Positions 47,130 to 55,522 of a stretch of DNA of 64,000 bases are shown one piece after another. Position 1 is the stretch's first letter. The number at the start of each line of letters is the position of its first letter. The DNA is taken from the NCBI GenBank assembly GCA_963840075.1, contig CAWIXS010000023.1, positions 33,091 through 97,090 on the forward strand, in the 5' to 3' direction. The notes beneath the pieces are model-generated. The model had not been told where the DNA came from. It was given only the letters and a program-made list of their open reading frames with translations, and searched no databases. The DNA comes from AWTP1-13 sp963840075. GTDB taxonomy: Bacteria; Pseudomonadota; Alphaproteobacteria; Rhizobiales; Hyphomicrobiaceae. A program made the translations under genes and the position numbers.

Positions 47130-47528
47130 CTATTTGCGGGAATACTCGAAGGTCGGCATGGCGCGTAACGTTTCTTTGGTTGCGCCGGGCAGCATTAGCC
47201 GATCATTGCTCAGCTTGAATTGCGTGGCCGGGATAGCCACGTCGTGCGAGCCTATGCCGAGAAAGCCTCCCGTGCTGACGATCGCGTGCGAGGCGGACCG
47301 CTCTGGGCTGATGATGATGTCCTCGACCTCGCCGATCTTTTCGTTCTTGTCGTTGTAGACGTGCTGGCCGAGTATTTGGCGCCGCGCGCTCCATCCCTTG
47401 ATGATGTCGTTTAGCTCTATGACGGTCACACCGAGCTTAGTTTCACCAGCGGTCTGTGCACGCACATCCGTCACGGCTGCGGGCGTCAAAAGCAATGCAA
47501 TCAGGCTGGCGTGGAGCAGGCTTCGCAT
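47130..47528 (-). CDS. Exported PRC-barrel domain protein
   Basis: 132 aa from MRSLLHASLIALLLTPAAVT, a Sec signal peptide cleaved near VRAQTAG. The mature part is a PRC-barrel (RRQILGQHVYNDKNEKIGEV, then EDIIISPERSASHAIVSTGG and SHDVAIPATQFKLSND). ATGs at 47534 and 47537 are closer to the AGGAG, but the third ATG has the best spacing. Periplasmic PRC-barrel proteins of this type are common in rhizobia and are linked to envelope or stress responses; exact role unknown. Confidence 0.82.
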   Translation of the reverse strand: MRSLLHASLIALLLTPAAVTDVRAQTAGETKLGVTVIELNDIIKGWSARRQILGQHVYNDKNEKIGEVEDIIISPERSASHAIVSTGGFLGIGSHDVAIPATQFKLSNDRLMLPGATKETLRAMPTFEYSRK

Positions 47529-47832
47529 GGTCATCATCTCCTGTCGCATTCTGTCAGTTGGGGGCTTGATCGCGACCTAGCGATACCACCAGCGTTGCGA
47601 CGGACAGATCAGGAGGAATCCTGGAAGGGTAGGGGTGACATGAGTATTCTTACCTAGCCCCTTTAATGTAATCGCCCTCATCTCTGATCGTGGGAAGACC
47701 GGCAGAATAAGAGACGGTGAAGAGATCATCACTGAGGAGGACGTAGCGAGCCACCGCGGCCGGCGGTCGTAAACCCGTCGCGGTGGCAACCGCGAGCCCG
47801 TCGGATCGCAAACGCTGACAGACGCCGCAGCG

Positions 47833-48150
47833 CTATAGGTTCTTGTACCGGTTGACGTCGAAGACCGCCGCTTCCAGGGGGGCCTTGCGCCGCACGTAGT
47901 CGGTGATGCTGTGCAGGACCTGCCAGAAGCCGGGGCTCGACCGGCGCACACCCCCCAGCAATCCACCGCCGCGGTGAATCTCTCGGGCGTGTCGGCGTCG
48001 ATCAGCCTGGCGGCGAACTCGTCGATATCCTTCTCTTCGATCCGGAACATGAAGTTGGGATAGGCGGCGAGGATGCCGGGGTGGATCGTGACATGCGCCA
48101 GGCTCGGAACGGTGTCCTGCAGCACCTGAAGTCCTTGGTGCGGAAGGCCC
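47833..48150 (-). pseudogene. Gene remnant resembling the C-terminus of fatty-acid cis/trans isomerase
   Basis: A minus-strand fragment reads LQDTVPSLAHVTIHPGILAA, then YPNFMFRIEEKDIDEFAARL and DADTPERFTAAVDCWG. After a shift near 47955 it reads GVRRSSPGFWQVLHSITDYV and finally FDVNRYKNL-stop. The YPNF...F, the 'RR..PxFW' and the closing FD.NRY.N resemble the C-terminal end of Cti isomerases as I remember them. Only about 105 residues remain and the upstream part is absent. Identification is tentative. Confidence 0.4.
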
Positions 48151-48224
48151 GGTTTTTGCATGCTGCGGGCGCTGCAAATAAGCACGCAATCAATGTCGAC
48201 TGGCGGGCGCCCCGCGCAGCTGAG

Positions 48225-48393
48225 CGGGCAGGACGCCCATCTCTTCCGCTGCCGGTCGCATCGGCCAGGCCACGGTCGGCCTGTCCGAAGACCAGCGCCA
48301 GCGCGAGGACGCGCTGCAGGTCGCGGAGGCCGATGCCGAACTGCAGACCCGCCTCACCGAGGCGCGGCGCCGGTTCGATACGGACCCGGACTG
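48225..48393 (+). pseudogene. Short coding remnant
   Basis: A plus-strand frame reads SSAAGRIGQATVGLSEDQRQ, then REDALQVAEADAELQTRLTE and ARRRFDTDPD-stop (48391-48393). It looks like the helical C-terminus of a larger protein such as an outer-membrane efflux or coiled-coil protein. No start or upstream domain is present. Treated as a decayed fragment. Confidence 0.3.
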
Positions 48394-48502
48394 ACAGACG
48401 CACCAGCCTCGGAACGCTACCAAATGGCCCGCGTTTAGTGATCTGCGGGCCGGCCAAGAAGCCGTTGCGGCAGGTCCTCGGACTAACCGGAAAGGAAGCG
48501 CC

Positions 48503-48700
48503 ATGAATTGGGATCGCATCGAAGGCAACTGGAAGCAATTTACGGGCAAGGTGAAGGAAAAGTGGGGCAAACTCACGGATGACGAGATTGCCCAGATCAA
48601 CGGGAATCGGGAACAGCTCGAAGGCAAGATTCAAGCCCGCTACGGCCATGCGAAGGACCAGATCAAGAAGGATGTCGACGACTGGCTCAACCGCATGTGA
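48503..48700 (+). CDS. CsbD-family stress protein
   Basis: 65 aa (MNWDRIEGNWKQFTGKVKEK ... NREQLEGKIQARYGHAKDQI), the standard CsbD/YjbJ sequence with the WDRIEGNWKQ start and the GK.Q.RYG motif. It has an AAGGA ribosome-binding site. CsbD proteins are abundant in stationary and osmotic stress; molecular role unknown. It belongs to the local group with DUF1269 and PRC-barrel genes. Confidence 0.92.
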   Translation: MNWDRIEGNWKQFTGKVKEKWGKLTDDEIAQINGNREQLEGKIQARYGHAKDQIKKDVDDWLNRM

Positions 48701-48794
48701 TTGCCAGTCAGCGACACCCTACGTGTGTGATTTGGGTTTCACCGGTTGCCCAAGATAGCCAATCTTGGCCTGGTCCCCTTGCACCCGACTTCCA

Positions 48795-48819
48795 CCAGGC
48801 CGCATGATTTGCGGCCTGG
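48795..48819. terminator. Hairpin between csbD and the next gene
   Basis: A 9-bp perfect stem CCAGGCCGC / GCGGCCTGG with a seven-base loop. No T-tract follows (GCTCTTGG), so termination strength is uncertain. It lies 18 bp before the ATG at 48837 and could instead affect translation of that gene. Confidence 0.45.
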
Positions 48820-48836
48820 GCTCTTGGGGGACGGGG

Positions 48837-49205
48837 ATGCCTGACACGTTCATGGCGCAATCGCTCGCGGAGACGCGTGCGAAGTATGATGAGCGCCGAT
48901 TTGAAATGACGTTCGTGGACGCGAGCGGCGAGAAGCAGACGATAAGCCTGCCTGTTGGTGTCGCCGCTGACCTCGTACCTATCCTGCAATCGCTTTCAGC
49001 CGGACTAAGCAATACCGGCATCCGGTTTACCAAAATGCCCAAATCAACCGCGGTGGGCAGCGCCCGGCATGAGCGGCTGGTCCTGGTCCGGTTCGACGAC
49101 GACCCGCCCTACGCTCTCAACATCGATGAAGCAGAGAGTCTTTGGCGGGGGGTGCGCGAGGAAGCCGAGCAAGTGTCCCGCATGAAGGCGCCAGCGCGGC
49201 AATAG
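48837..49205 (+). CDS. Hypothetical protein
   Basis: 122 aa (MPDTFMAQSLAETRAKYDER), with a beta-rich first half (FEMTFVDASGEKQTISLPVG) and PYALNIDEAESLWRGVREEA near the end. Soluble, no family recognised. The start at 48837 is preceded by GGGGACGGGG. Typical of the small single genes found in phage-derived islands. Confidence 0.55.
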   Translation: MPDTFMAQSLAETRAKYDERRFEMTFVDASGEKQTISLPVGVAADLVPILQSLSAGLSNTGIRFTKMPKSTAVGSARHERLVLVRFDDDPPYALNIDEAESLWRGVREEAEQVSRMKAPARQ

Positions 49206-49229
49206 GTTTGCGTAAGACGTTTCCGCCCA

Positions 49230-49664
49230 TCAATCCTGTTGGTCAGTGCGCGCGCGGCGGGCTTGCGCTTCGGCCCGCTCCCACTCTTGCTCGACCTCGC
49301 GCAAGGTAGCGGCACGGCGGGCATCGGCGTCGGATACGAAGCCAACGAGCTGATAGGCTGGTTCCAGCATCTTCTTGAACACGTCGATATTCGTGGTGGG
49401 CAGCGGGCGGAAGCGGAAGCCCAACCAGAACTGCTCGCAGACGACCGACCCTCGGCGCGACATGTACTGTTGGAGCGGGTTCACGACCTCGACCAAGAGC
49501 AGTCCGGGCTCGTCGTGCCCATACGGTCGCGCGTCGAAGATGTCCCTGACGGTGTAGACGCCGCCCAACTTGGGGAACACCGTCCCGGCATGCGTGGGGC
49601 GCAGGCCGTCGCGCCTCGGGGTAACATTCACGCAGGTGACGCGCTGACCGACGTGGAAGGTCAT
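49230..49664 (-). CDS. Hypothetical protein of phage-island type
   Basis: 144 aa (MTFHVGQRVTCVNVTPRRDG). An N-terminal beta-barrel-like segment (GLRPTHAGTVFPKLGGVYTV, RDIFDARPYGHDEPGLLLVE) resembles the small KOW/SH3-like proteins of rhizobial phages. The C-terminus is a long Arg-rich helix (EVEQEWERAEAQARRARTDQ). It is last in a minus-strand string of four small genes. Function unknown. Confidence 0.6.
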   Translation of the reverse strand: MTFHVGQRVTCVNVTPRRDGLRPTHAGTVFPKLGGVYTVRDIFDARPYGHDEPGLLLVEVVNPLQQYMSRRGSVVCEQFWLGFRFRPLPTTNIDVFKKMLEPAYQLVGFVSDADARRAATLREVEQEWERAEAQARRARTDQQD

Positions 49665-49708
49665 GGCGGAACTCCCGTGCTCGCAATGACGCTGGCGATA
49701 ATGCCCGA

Positions 49709-49963
49709 TCAGGGCGGCAGTGCGGCCGGCAGCAGTGCCTCGACTTCTGCCGCGAGATCCGGCCGTATCAGGACGTGCCGCAGCGCATTGGCGAGGCGGC
49801 ACGCGTCGTGGGGAGTGCGCGTCTCCAGGAACGCCAGCGCTTCCATCTCGATGCCGTAAGCTGACGCCGGGATTTCCATGGCGATGCGATCGATGAGGCT
49901 GACCACGAGGCTGGCCGGCTCGATGGGCACGAGATGATCTGGCGTCCTGACCCTCCCCTTCAT
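49709..49963 (-). CDS. Small hypothetical protein
   Basis: 84 aa (MKGRVRTPDHLVPIEPASLV), helical and acidic, with LIRPDLAAEVEALLPAALPP at the end. The ATG overlaps the upstream gene's stop by 4 bp, supporting translation. No family recognised. Confidence 0.55.
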   Translation of the reverse strand: MKGRVRTPDHLVPIEPASLVVSLIDRIAMEIPASAYGIEMEALAFLETRTPHDACRLANALRHVLIRPDLAAEVEALLPAALPP

Positions 49964-50166
49964 TCGCTGCGCTCGCCGTTCTTCAACCCGGAGAGCACGC
50001 CGCTTGGTGGATGAACCTTGGCCGGCTCACCCTCGATGCGCTCGCAGCACTCAGCCCACCGCTTGCACATCGCCGCGAAGTTGCGGCGTTCCGACGGCGG
50101 CAGGGCCTCGATGTCGGCGCGCGTGAGGTTGCGCATCAGGCTGATGGTCTTCGTCGCGATGTGCAT
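49960..50166 (-). CDS. Small hypothetical protein
   Basis: 68 aa from MHIATKTISLMRNLTRADIE. It contains ALPPSERRNFAAMCKRWAEC, an amphipathic helix with paired cysteines. It lies between two other tiny genes of the same strand, 5 bp after the one upstream. No family recognised. Confidence 0.55.
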   Translation of the reverse strand: MHIATKTISLMRNLTRADIEALPPSERRNFAAMCKRWAECCERIEGEPAKVHPPSGVLSGLKNGERSE

Positions 50167-50171
50167 GTGGG

Positions 50172-50390
50172 TCACTCCTTGGCCGGCTCGGCTAGATCCA
50201 GCGTCGCCCGAATGCGCTGGCACGCGGCCTCGATATTCACGGCGGCGAACCACAGCGATTGTGCCATCGCCGAGCCGTCCTCCTCGCGCCCGACCAGCTC
50301 GGCGAAGGCCAGGTGCAGCACGCCGGCTGGAGCCTGCACGACGTTGAGATCGTCCTCGATGGCGAACAGGGCGCGCTTGCGCGCGCTCAC
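50172..50390 (-). CDS. Small hypothetical protein
   Basis: 72 aa (MSARKRALFAIEDDLNVVQA), mostly helical, with LWFAAVNIEAACQRIRATLD near the end. First gene of the minus-strand string 50390 to 49230, just downstream of the IS1634-like element. No family recognised. Confidence 0.5.
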   Translation of the reverse strand: MSARKRALFAIEDDLNVVQAPAGVLHLAFAELVGREEDGSAMAQSLWFAAVNIEAACQRIRATLDLAEPAKE

Positions 50391-50485
50391 CTTGACTGGA
50401 GGTTGACTCAGCTCCGATGGCCGGCCGGCGTAGAGCGCCTTGCTTTCGGGGCGCTGGTCATGACGGCTGCCCTCCTATCTCGAGG

Positions 50486-52432
50486 CCGAACTTTTCACTT
50501 CGCAAACGCGTAACAGCCTGACCCGACTCGCGTTCTTTTTTGCGGAGGCGGTCGGCTACTGGACACGGGGGAGGGCTACGCCGAGCAGGCTGAAGGCTCG
50601 GGTCTGCAGCGCTGTTGGGCGGGCCAGCATGTGGAGCGTGCGGCGCTCGGCGAGCGGCAGCGCGACCTCGTTGATCGTCAATGTGCCGAGGTTGGCGATG
50701 AGATCGTGCCAGGCCATGATCGGCGTGCCGTCGCTGCTGCTCCGCCTGGTGCGCTTCTGCTCCGCAGCCTTCGAAGGCTGTGCCGGCCGCACGATCGAGG
50801 TTCGCTCGCGGGCCTCCGGCTGATGATCGGAGAACAGGATCGGCGCCAGCGCGACGCGCATGTGATGCTCGACATAATAGGCCAGCATGCACAGGAACAC
50901 GTGCGCCTTGACGCGGTGCCCGAGCCAGTGATGGACGGGGCGCACCTGCATATCGACGCCTTTCAGCGTGCGGAATGCGCGCTCCACCAGCGCGAGGCTC
51001 TTGTAGGCCGCCACTGCCGCCTGCGAGCCGATCTTATCCTTGGGCAGACTGGTGCGGATCACATAGATGCCGTCGAGCCGGGCCTCGGCCGCGATCTCCT
51101 CCGCGCGGCGTTTGAACGTGAAGCGGCCGTCGGCGATGTCGAGTGAGAAGTGCTTTTTCATCTTGCGCTTGTCGATCACCGCGCCGACTGCGAGCCCGAT
51201 CGCGCCCGCATCGTGCTTGGCTGGCTTGCGCCGCACCGCATCGGCAATGCGCGCCAGCTCGCGCTCCGTCGCCTGCAGCAGTGCCTCGCGCTTCCTCGCC
51301 CGCTCCTCCGCCAGCGCCGGGTTGCGGCAGGCGACCAGCCGCTCGCCGGGGAAGTCGGGTGTGGAGATCTCGGCCAGATCCCGCTCGTCGAACAGGGTCA
51401 GCTGCAGTGGTCCCGTGTCGGTGGCGAGCGCGGCGATCTGCGGCGCCCTCAGACAGCTGATCCAGTCGAGCCCGGCCGGTGCCAGCTCCTCGGCGATGCG
51501 CGCCGACGTGATCATGCCGCGGTCGCCGACCAGCGCCACATGGGCGAGCCTGAAGCGGCGCTTCAGCTTGTCGATCTGCTCACGGATCGTCTGCGGATCG
51601 CCGGTGTTGCCCTCGAACACCTCGACCGCCACCGGCGTGCCGTCGGGCGCGCACAGCAATCCGTACACGATCTGCGGCCGATCGGGCCGGTGGTCGCGGC
51701 TGTAGCCGTGCTTCGCCAGCGCGCAGCAGCGCCCCTCCATGTAGCTCGACGACACGTCGTAGAGAACCAGCGTACCGTCGACCAGGTGCTTGCCAGCGAG
51801 CGCCGCCTCGATGCGCGGCTGCTGCTCGACCAGCCAGTCCAAAGCCGCGTAGACCTCGCGCTCGGCGACATCCACAAGGCCCACGCACAAAGCCAGGCTG
51901 GACGTCGCCGTCTCCGGCTGCAGCGCGCGGTGCAGTGCGAGCTTCGATCCTGGCGCGATGATCCGCTGGATGATCATCGCCTCGATGATGTCGCGCACGC
52001 GGCGCCCAACCTGCGTGCGGCCCTGCAGCGTACGATCGAGCCCGAGCTTGCGGATCATTCCTTGTACCGCAGATACGTGGCCGTGCGGCAGGCTGCGAAC
52101 GATCTCGAAGCCGGGCTCGGTCGCACGCTGGCCCGCGCGTGCCACTTTGCCGCCCTCGAGCAGCGCCGCGATGCCGTCGATCAGCGCCTGCGGCAGCTTC
52201 GACAGATTGGCCAGCGTGCGCTTCCTGACGCGCCCGCCCTCGCGATAGCTCTCGCGCAGAAGAACCGCCGGCGGCAACGTCCGGTTGGGGATGGTGTCGA
52301 TGAACATCAGCGACAGGAATCACTGTTTGCGGCCGCTGGCAAGAGGGTTACATGGACACGATGTTGCATGAAAGGGTCATCGAAAGCCCTGCGCCGCCTG
52401 CACCTTCAAGTCATAGCCAGTGAAAAGTTCGG
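50486..52432. mobile_element. IS1634-family-like insertion sequence
   Basis: About 1.95 kb. Terminal inverted repeats contain the identical 14-mer CCGAACTTTTCACT (50486-50499) and its complement (52419-52432). Flanking CTCGA and CTAGA differ by one base and may be a diverged target duplication. One long transposase gene fills the element. The insertion cut the 3' end of the gene at 52411-52869. Confidence 0.75.
50556..52307 (-). CDS. IS1634-family (IS4-like) DDE transposase
   Basis: 583 aa. DDE residues are visible as LVLYDVSSSYMEG (first Asp), HVALVGDRGMITSA (second Asp) and SLALVERAFRTLKG (Glu, in the Y-x-x-L/ER.F context of IS4-group enzymes). The N-terminal DNA-binding part starts MFIDTIPNRTLPPAVLLRES. 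The frame is intact and long, so the element is probably recent and active. It reads opposite to the prophage genes. Confidence 0.92.
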   Translation of the reverse strand: MFIDTIPNRTLPPAVLLRESYREGGRVRKRTLANLSKLPQALIDGIAALLEGGKVARAGQRATEPGFEIVRSLPHGHVSAVQGMIRKLGLDRTLQGRTQVGRRVRDIIEAMIIQRIIAPGSKLALHRALQPETATSSLALCVGLVDVAEREVYAALDWLVEQQPRIEAALAGKHLVDGTLVLYDVSSSYMEGRCCALAKHGYSRDHRPDRPQIVYGLLCAPDGTPVAVEVFEGNTGDPQTIREQIDKLKRRFRLAHVALVGDRGMITSARIAEELAPAGLDWISCLRAPQIAALATDTGPLQLTLFDERDLAEISTPDFPGERLVACRNPALAEERARKREALLQATERELARIADAVRRKPAKHDAGAIGLAVGAVIDKRKMKKHFSLDIADGRFTFKRRAEEIAAEARLDGIYVIRTSLPKDKIGSQAAVAAYKSLALVERAFRTLKGVDMQVRPVHHWLGHRVKAHVFLCMLAYYVEHHMRVALAPILFSDHQPEARERTSIVRPAQPSKAAEQKRTRRSSSDGTPIMAWHDLIANLGTLTINEVALPLAERRTLHMLARPTALQTRAFSLLGVALPRVQ

Positions 52433-52869
52433 TCTAGGACCGCCTGCACAACGTGCGCCAGCGCGAGGTCATCCGTGCCGGGCTTCTCCTTCCGGAAAAC
52501 CCAATGCGGATATTCTGGGTCGCCGATGATCCCCGGCGAGTTCCACTCCTGCGCGATCGCGGCGCGCAGCAGGAGGTCGGCGAAGGTTCGCACGGGCGTC
52601 GCCCAGATGGCGTGCGAGTAAGTGTCCAGCGCGTCGAGCACCGCGTCCACCACGGCGTCGTCGTCTTCCGTAACTGCCGCATCGACGGCCGCCCGATAGG
52701 CCGCGACCTTCTCCCGCCACTCCATCAACCGGGGATCGGGTGCGGGCTCCTGATGGTGCGATAGGACGGCCTTGGCGATGATGGCCTCGATCTCGTCCAC
52801 GCGTGGGCTTCGCGGGCTGGCGTTGATCAGTGCGACGATCTGGGCGGCGGCTTGCTGAATGGTTGACAT
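52411..52869 (-). CDS. Hypothetical protein, 3' end replaced by the IS
   Basis: 152 aa from MSTIQQAAAQIVALINASPR. Helical protein with the acidic cluster AAVTEDDDAVVDAVLDALDT and the aromatic WVFRKEKPGTDDLALAHVVQ. The last six residues (RTFHWL) come from the IS inverted repeat. On the far side of the IS the natural end would be LEIGGQPS-stop. No family recognised; gene context is phage-like. Confidence 0.6.
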   Translation of the reverse strand: MSTIQQAAAQIVALINASPRSPRVDEIEAIIAKAVLSHHQEPAPDPRLMEWREKVAAYRAAVDAAVTEDDDAVVDAVLDALDTYSHAIWATPVRTFADLLLRAAIAQEWNSPGIIGDPEYPHWVFRKEKPGTDDLALAHVVQAVLDRTFHWL

Positions 52870-53000
52870 CGCAACTAACTCCTGGGGTTGAGGCTCTACT
52901 GCAAAGAAGAGAGGGAACCGCCCGGCTAAGGTGCGGGCTTGCCGGGCGGCTCCCGAGGCCCGTGCTGCGAGAGAGACATGCGGCACGGAGCCTGTTCGGT

Positions 53001-53213
53001 TTACCCGTCGGGCACCTCGCCAAGCCGGTCGATCCTGAGCATCAGGCTGGCGACGATGCGCTCGTCGGCGAGCGCCTTGCGGAGCTTCGCGTTCTCCGCC
53101 TGAAGGAAGGCCATCTGCCTCGCGATGCGGGCGACGATGGCCTCGATGTTCTCGGGGTTGGGCGCGGCCTCGCGGGGACGGGTGCGCAGCGGGTTGGGCA
53201 GGAAATGGGGCAT
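53001..53213 (-). CDS. Small coiled-coil hypothetical protein
   Basis: 70 aa (MPHFLPNPLRTRPREAAPNP) with a coiled-coil segment ARIARQMAFLQAENAKLRKA. Divergent from the gene at 53344, with a palindrome between them. No family recognised. Confidence 0.5.
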   Translation of the reverse strand: MPHFLPNPLRTRPREAAPNPENIEAIVARIARQMAFLQAENAKLRKALADERIVASLMLRIDRLGEVPDG

Positions 53214-53278
53214 CTGGGTACTCCGCACTTTGAACAGGAAAAAAGGGGCAATGGGCTTGCCATGAGGTCTAAGATATT

Positions 53279-53295
53279 CTAGCTAGCCTAGCTAG
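53279..53295. promoter_or_regulatory. CTAGCTAG palindrome between divergent small genes
   Basis: The sequence CTAGCTAGCCTAGCTAG is a palindrome with an odd centre. It lies 66 bp from one start (53213) and 49 bp from the other (53344). CTAG is normally rare in such genomes, so four copies in 17 bp stand out. Likely a repressor site for this pair. Confidence 0.5.
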
Positions 53296-53343
53296 GAAAG
53301 CGGGATATTCCTGTCCATAACGTGCTGCGCTACAAGCGCGGCC

Positions 53344-53541
53344 ATGGCACGGAGAAAGAAGTTGACTGCGCAGATCAACCTGCGCCTGGACTCCGACCTG
53401 ATGGCGGAGGTCGAGGCGTGGCGTAACAGCGTCCGTCCCAAGCCTCCGCTCGGAGCAGCCGCGCGCGAACTGATCATCGAGGGGCTGAAGGTCATGAAGG
53501 CACAGGCGGAAAAGCCAGCCAGGGAAGGCAAGAAGCGATGA
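53344..53541 (+). CDS. Small ribbon-helix-helix-like protein
   Basis: 65 aa (MARRKKLTAQINLRLDSDLM). The basic start, the strand QINLRLDS and the helix LMAEVEAWRNS, then GAAARELIIEGLKVM, match the ribbon-helix-helix fold of small phage repressors and antitoxins. It overlaps the next gene by 4 bp (ATGA). It may bind the CTAGCTAG palindrome upstream. Confidence 0.6.
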   Translation: MARRKKLTAQINLRLDSDLMAEVEAWRNSVRPKPPLGAAARELIIEGLKVMKAQAEKPAREGKKR

Positions 53542-53745
53542 GCGAGCAGGAGACGAAGAAAAAGGAGCCGCTGTTCGATCCGGAGGGTATGCGACAGGCG
53601 GCGCGGGAGATCGCTACAAAGGAGAAGACGATCGCCGGTCAGCTCTGGGCGGAAGCAGCCTGCGCGAGATGATCGAGAAGGCCTTGGCGGACGATCCGAC
53701 CCGCGCGTGGGATTCCGTCGTTATGGAGATCGTCGCGAAGCAATG
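53538..53745 (+). pseudogene. Small hypothetical protein, frameshifted
   Basis: Starts MSEQETKKKEPLFDPEGMRQ, continues AAREIATKEKTIAGQLW, then shifts near 53645 into GGSSLREMIEKALADDPTRA WDSVVMEIVAKQ-stop. Overlaps at both ends (ATGA) with its neighbours indicate a real gene of about 69 aa. No family recognised. Confidence 0.45.
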
Positions 53746-54049
53746 ACCCAACCGCACCTCCGCCCCCGGCATCATCGACCGCGAGGTCGCCGGCTGCATC
53801 GACTTCGACTGCGCGCTTGCCGACTACGTTACGGGAGGTGACCCCCAGGGACTGCTCTGCGCGGCGGCCCTCGTGCTGGGCTGCCGCATCCCGCTCGGTC
53901 CCCAGCACGCCAAGGCCATCGCCGACCTGACCGGCGCGGACTGCGAGCTTGTCGACTACGACGACGCCCAGCCGCGCCGTGCGGAGGTGGTTCGCCCAGA
54001 TGGAGGAGCCGGGCGCGAGGCACTGACGGAAAGGTTGACCGGCCGTTAG
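53743..54049 (+). pseudogene. Small hypothetical protein, frameshifted near its start
   Basis: ATG 53743 gives MTQPHLRP; the productive frame then reads GIIDREVAGCIDFDCALADY, followed by VTGGDPQGLLCAAALVLGCR and KAIADLTGADCELVDYDDAQ, to TAG 54047-54049. About 100 aa with five cysteines. The ATGA overlap with the preceding gene supports it. No family recognised. Confidence 0.45.
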
Positions 54050-54363
54050 CCTAGTCGGGGAAGAGAACGGCCTTGGCCAGAGGTCAGCGGGCCAAGGTCG
54101 TGCAGTGTCGGGAGCGGGGTACCCATGGCAGCGTTGCGGTCGCCGTCCTGACGCCCCGCGACCTGACACTAATCTGTCAATCTTAACGACCGGTAAAGAC
54201 GGCGACACCCCCTGTCGCCTCGATTGAACCCATCCGCCGTGTTGTACCCAGGCGGCGGAACCCGGCGCTAGGCATTGAGCGGAGAAGCCCCCGCTCCGGC
54301 TGGGGCTTCTCTTCGGCTCGCTCTTTTTCGCCGCTGGCCTCCGATTAGATCACTCTCATATGA

Positions 54364-54702
54364 TCAGCGGCCTCCGCACTCCCTGCGATAGCGGCGGCAA
54401 TTGCCCTCACCGGTTTCGCCGCTCTGGTCTTTGTAGATGCAGGCGCGCCGCAAGCGCTCGCAGTAGCCGCCGCCTTCGCACTCGGCACGGTATCTGCGAC
54501 AGTTGCCTTCGCCGGTCTCGCCCTTCTCGTCCTTGTAGATGCAGGCACGGCGCAGGCGCTCGCAACGGCCGCCACCCCACTGGACTTGTTCGACAACGCC
54601 TTCGAAAACGCCGGCGCGGACATCAACGCCAATAGGCGCTGCTCCCGCGTTGACCAGCCCTAAGCCGACAGCCAGGATAATTGCAGCGATCAGTGCTCGC
54701 AT
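54364..54702 (-). CDS. Exported Cys-rich protein with a duplicated four-Cys module
   Basis: 112 aa from ATG 54702 (GAGGA ribosome-binding site). The signal peptide is MRALIAAIILAVGLGLVNAG. The mature protein has two near-identical modules, CERLRRACIYKDEKGETGEG with NCRRYRAEC, and CERLRRACIYKDQSGETGEG with NCRRYREC-like end, so eight cysteines in total and probably two disulfides per module. Basic and small, it looks like a secreted or periplasmic domain protein; function unknown. Confidence 0.7.
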   Translation of the reverse strand: MRALIAAIILAVGLGLVNAGAAPIGVDVRAGVFEGVVEQVQWGGGRCERLRRACIYKDEKGETGEGNCRRYRAECEGGGYCERLRRACIYKDQSGETGEGNCRRYRRECGGR

Positions 54703-54880
54703 GTCGTTCACTCCTCGTTATGCGACCCCGGCGGGTGTGTGCATTCAAGGCACGCGAGTATGGCCGATCTGAAGCGAAATGCTGAATGCCAGCCAACAGA
54801 GTTGTTCACTGGTCGTTCACATGGCAGTTCAACGGCAGATCGTCACTTCGAACATGGGCGACTGCGCAGTTCTGCAGAAC

Positions 54881-55012
54881 CTAGAAGAGCCAAGCTCGTA
54901 TCGCGGCAACGATGTAGGCCACGATCCACGCCCCGGCGAGGATTGCGAGAGCTGCCCCTAGGACGTTGCAGATTCTCTCGTCCCTTGGGTTCGGTGGACG
55001 TTCCTCGGACAT
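54881..55012 (-). CDS. Tiny single-pass membrane protein
   Basis: 43 aa, starting MSEERPPNPRDERICNVLGA and ending with the helix ALAILAGAWIVAYIVAAIRA WLF. The charged N-terminus followed by one hydrophobic helix is typical of small regulatory membrane proteins. No family recognised. Upstream (55045-55170) a frame containing VQEVIQAIAYAAANHTAWFW may be another small gene with a shift near its start. Confidence 0.5.
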   Translation of the reverse strand: MSEERPPNPRDERICNVLGAALAILAGAWIVAYIVAAIRAWLF

Positions 55013-55144
55013 CGGGTTTACTTCCCACGCCCTTCCAGAACCAAGCTGTGTGGTTCGCCGCCGCGTAGGCGATCGCCTGGATCACCTCCTGCACTGCCTC
55101 CCTCTCCGGCATCTCGGGCAGCACCTCGCGGCGCCCGAGTGGGC

Positions 55145-55522
55145 TTATCGGCCATTCCCTCCAAGGGCTGACTTACTCCAATCTTGCCAAAGTTCGAACA
55201 GTGCGAGAACTGAAACAGCCGCTCCAAGCGCCCAATGCCAGAAGCGAAGATGGTCTTGATGGAAGTAATCGAAGATGAAGGGAGAGGCGGATAGCCAAAG
55301 GCCACATGCGAGCTGAGCAATCTCTTCCCATCGGCGCAAGTGAACCAATGCGAGCTGCGCGAGCACGATCACCGCCACCCCGGTCAACGCGGAGTTCAGA
55401 AGGACGGCTGGGACAGCGGGCTCGTCGTAGAACCAGGGGCTGAGTCCGATCATAAGACCCAAGACGAGATTTGCGCCATCCTCCCACGTACGATGAGTTT
55501 TTAGAATATCTTTGATCGCCAT
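55145..55522 (-). CDS. SPW repeat membrane protein
   Basis: 125 aa with two SPW repeats: LVLGLMIGLSPWFYDEPAVP and LACGLWLSASPFIFDYFHQD, each heading a pair of membrane helices (LTGVAVIVLAQLALVHL, ALGAAVSVLALFELW). The start is MAIKDILKTHRTWEDGANLV. SPW proteins are small inner-membrane proteins of unknown function, common in soil alphaproteobacteria. Confidence 0.88.
   Translation of the reverse strand: MAIKDILKTHRTWEDGANLVLGLMIGLSPWFYDEPAVPAVLLNSALTGVAVIVLAQLALVHLRRWEEIAQLACGLWLSASPFIFDYFHQDHLRFWHWALGAAVSVLALFELWQDWSKSALGGNGR

Noticed and set aside
54966..55259. Plus-strand frame of 97 codons
   Set aside because: Opposite to the SPW gene end and a tiny membrane-protein gene with clear features; composition is random-like.
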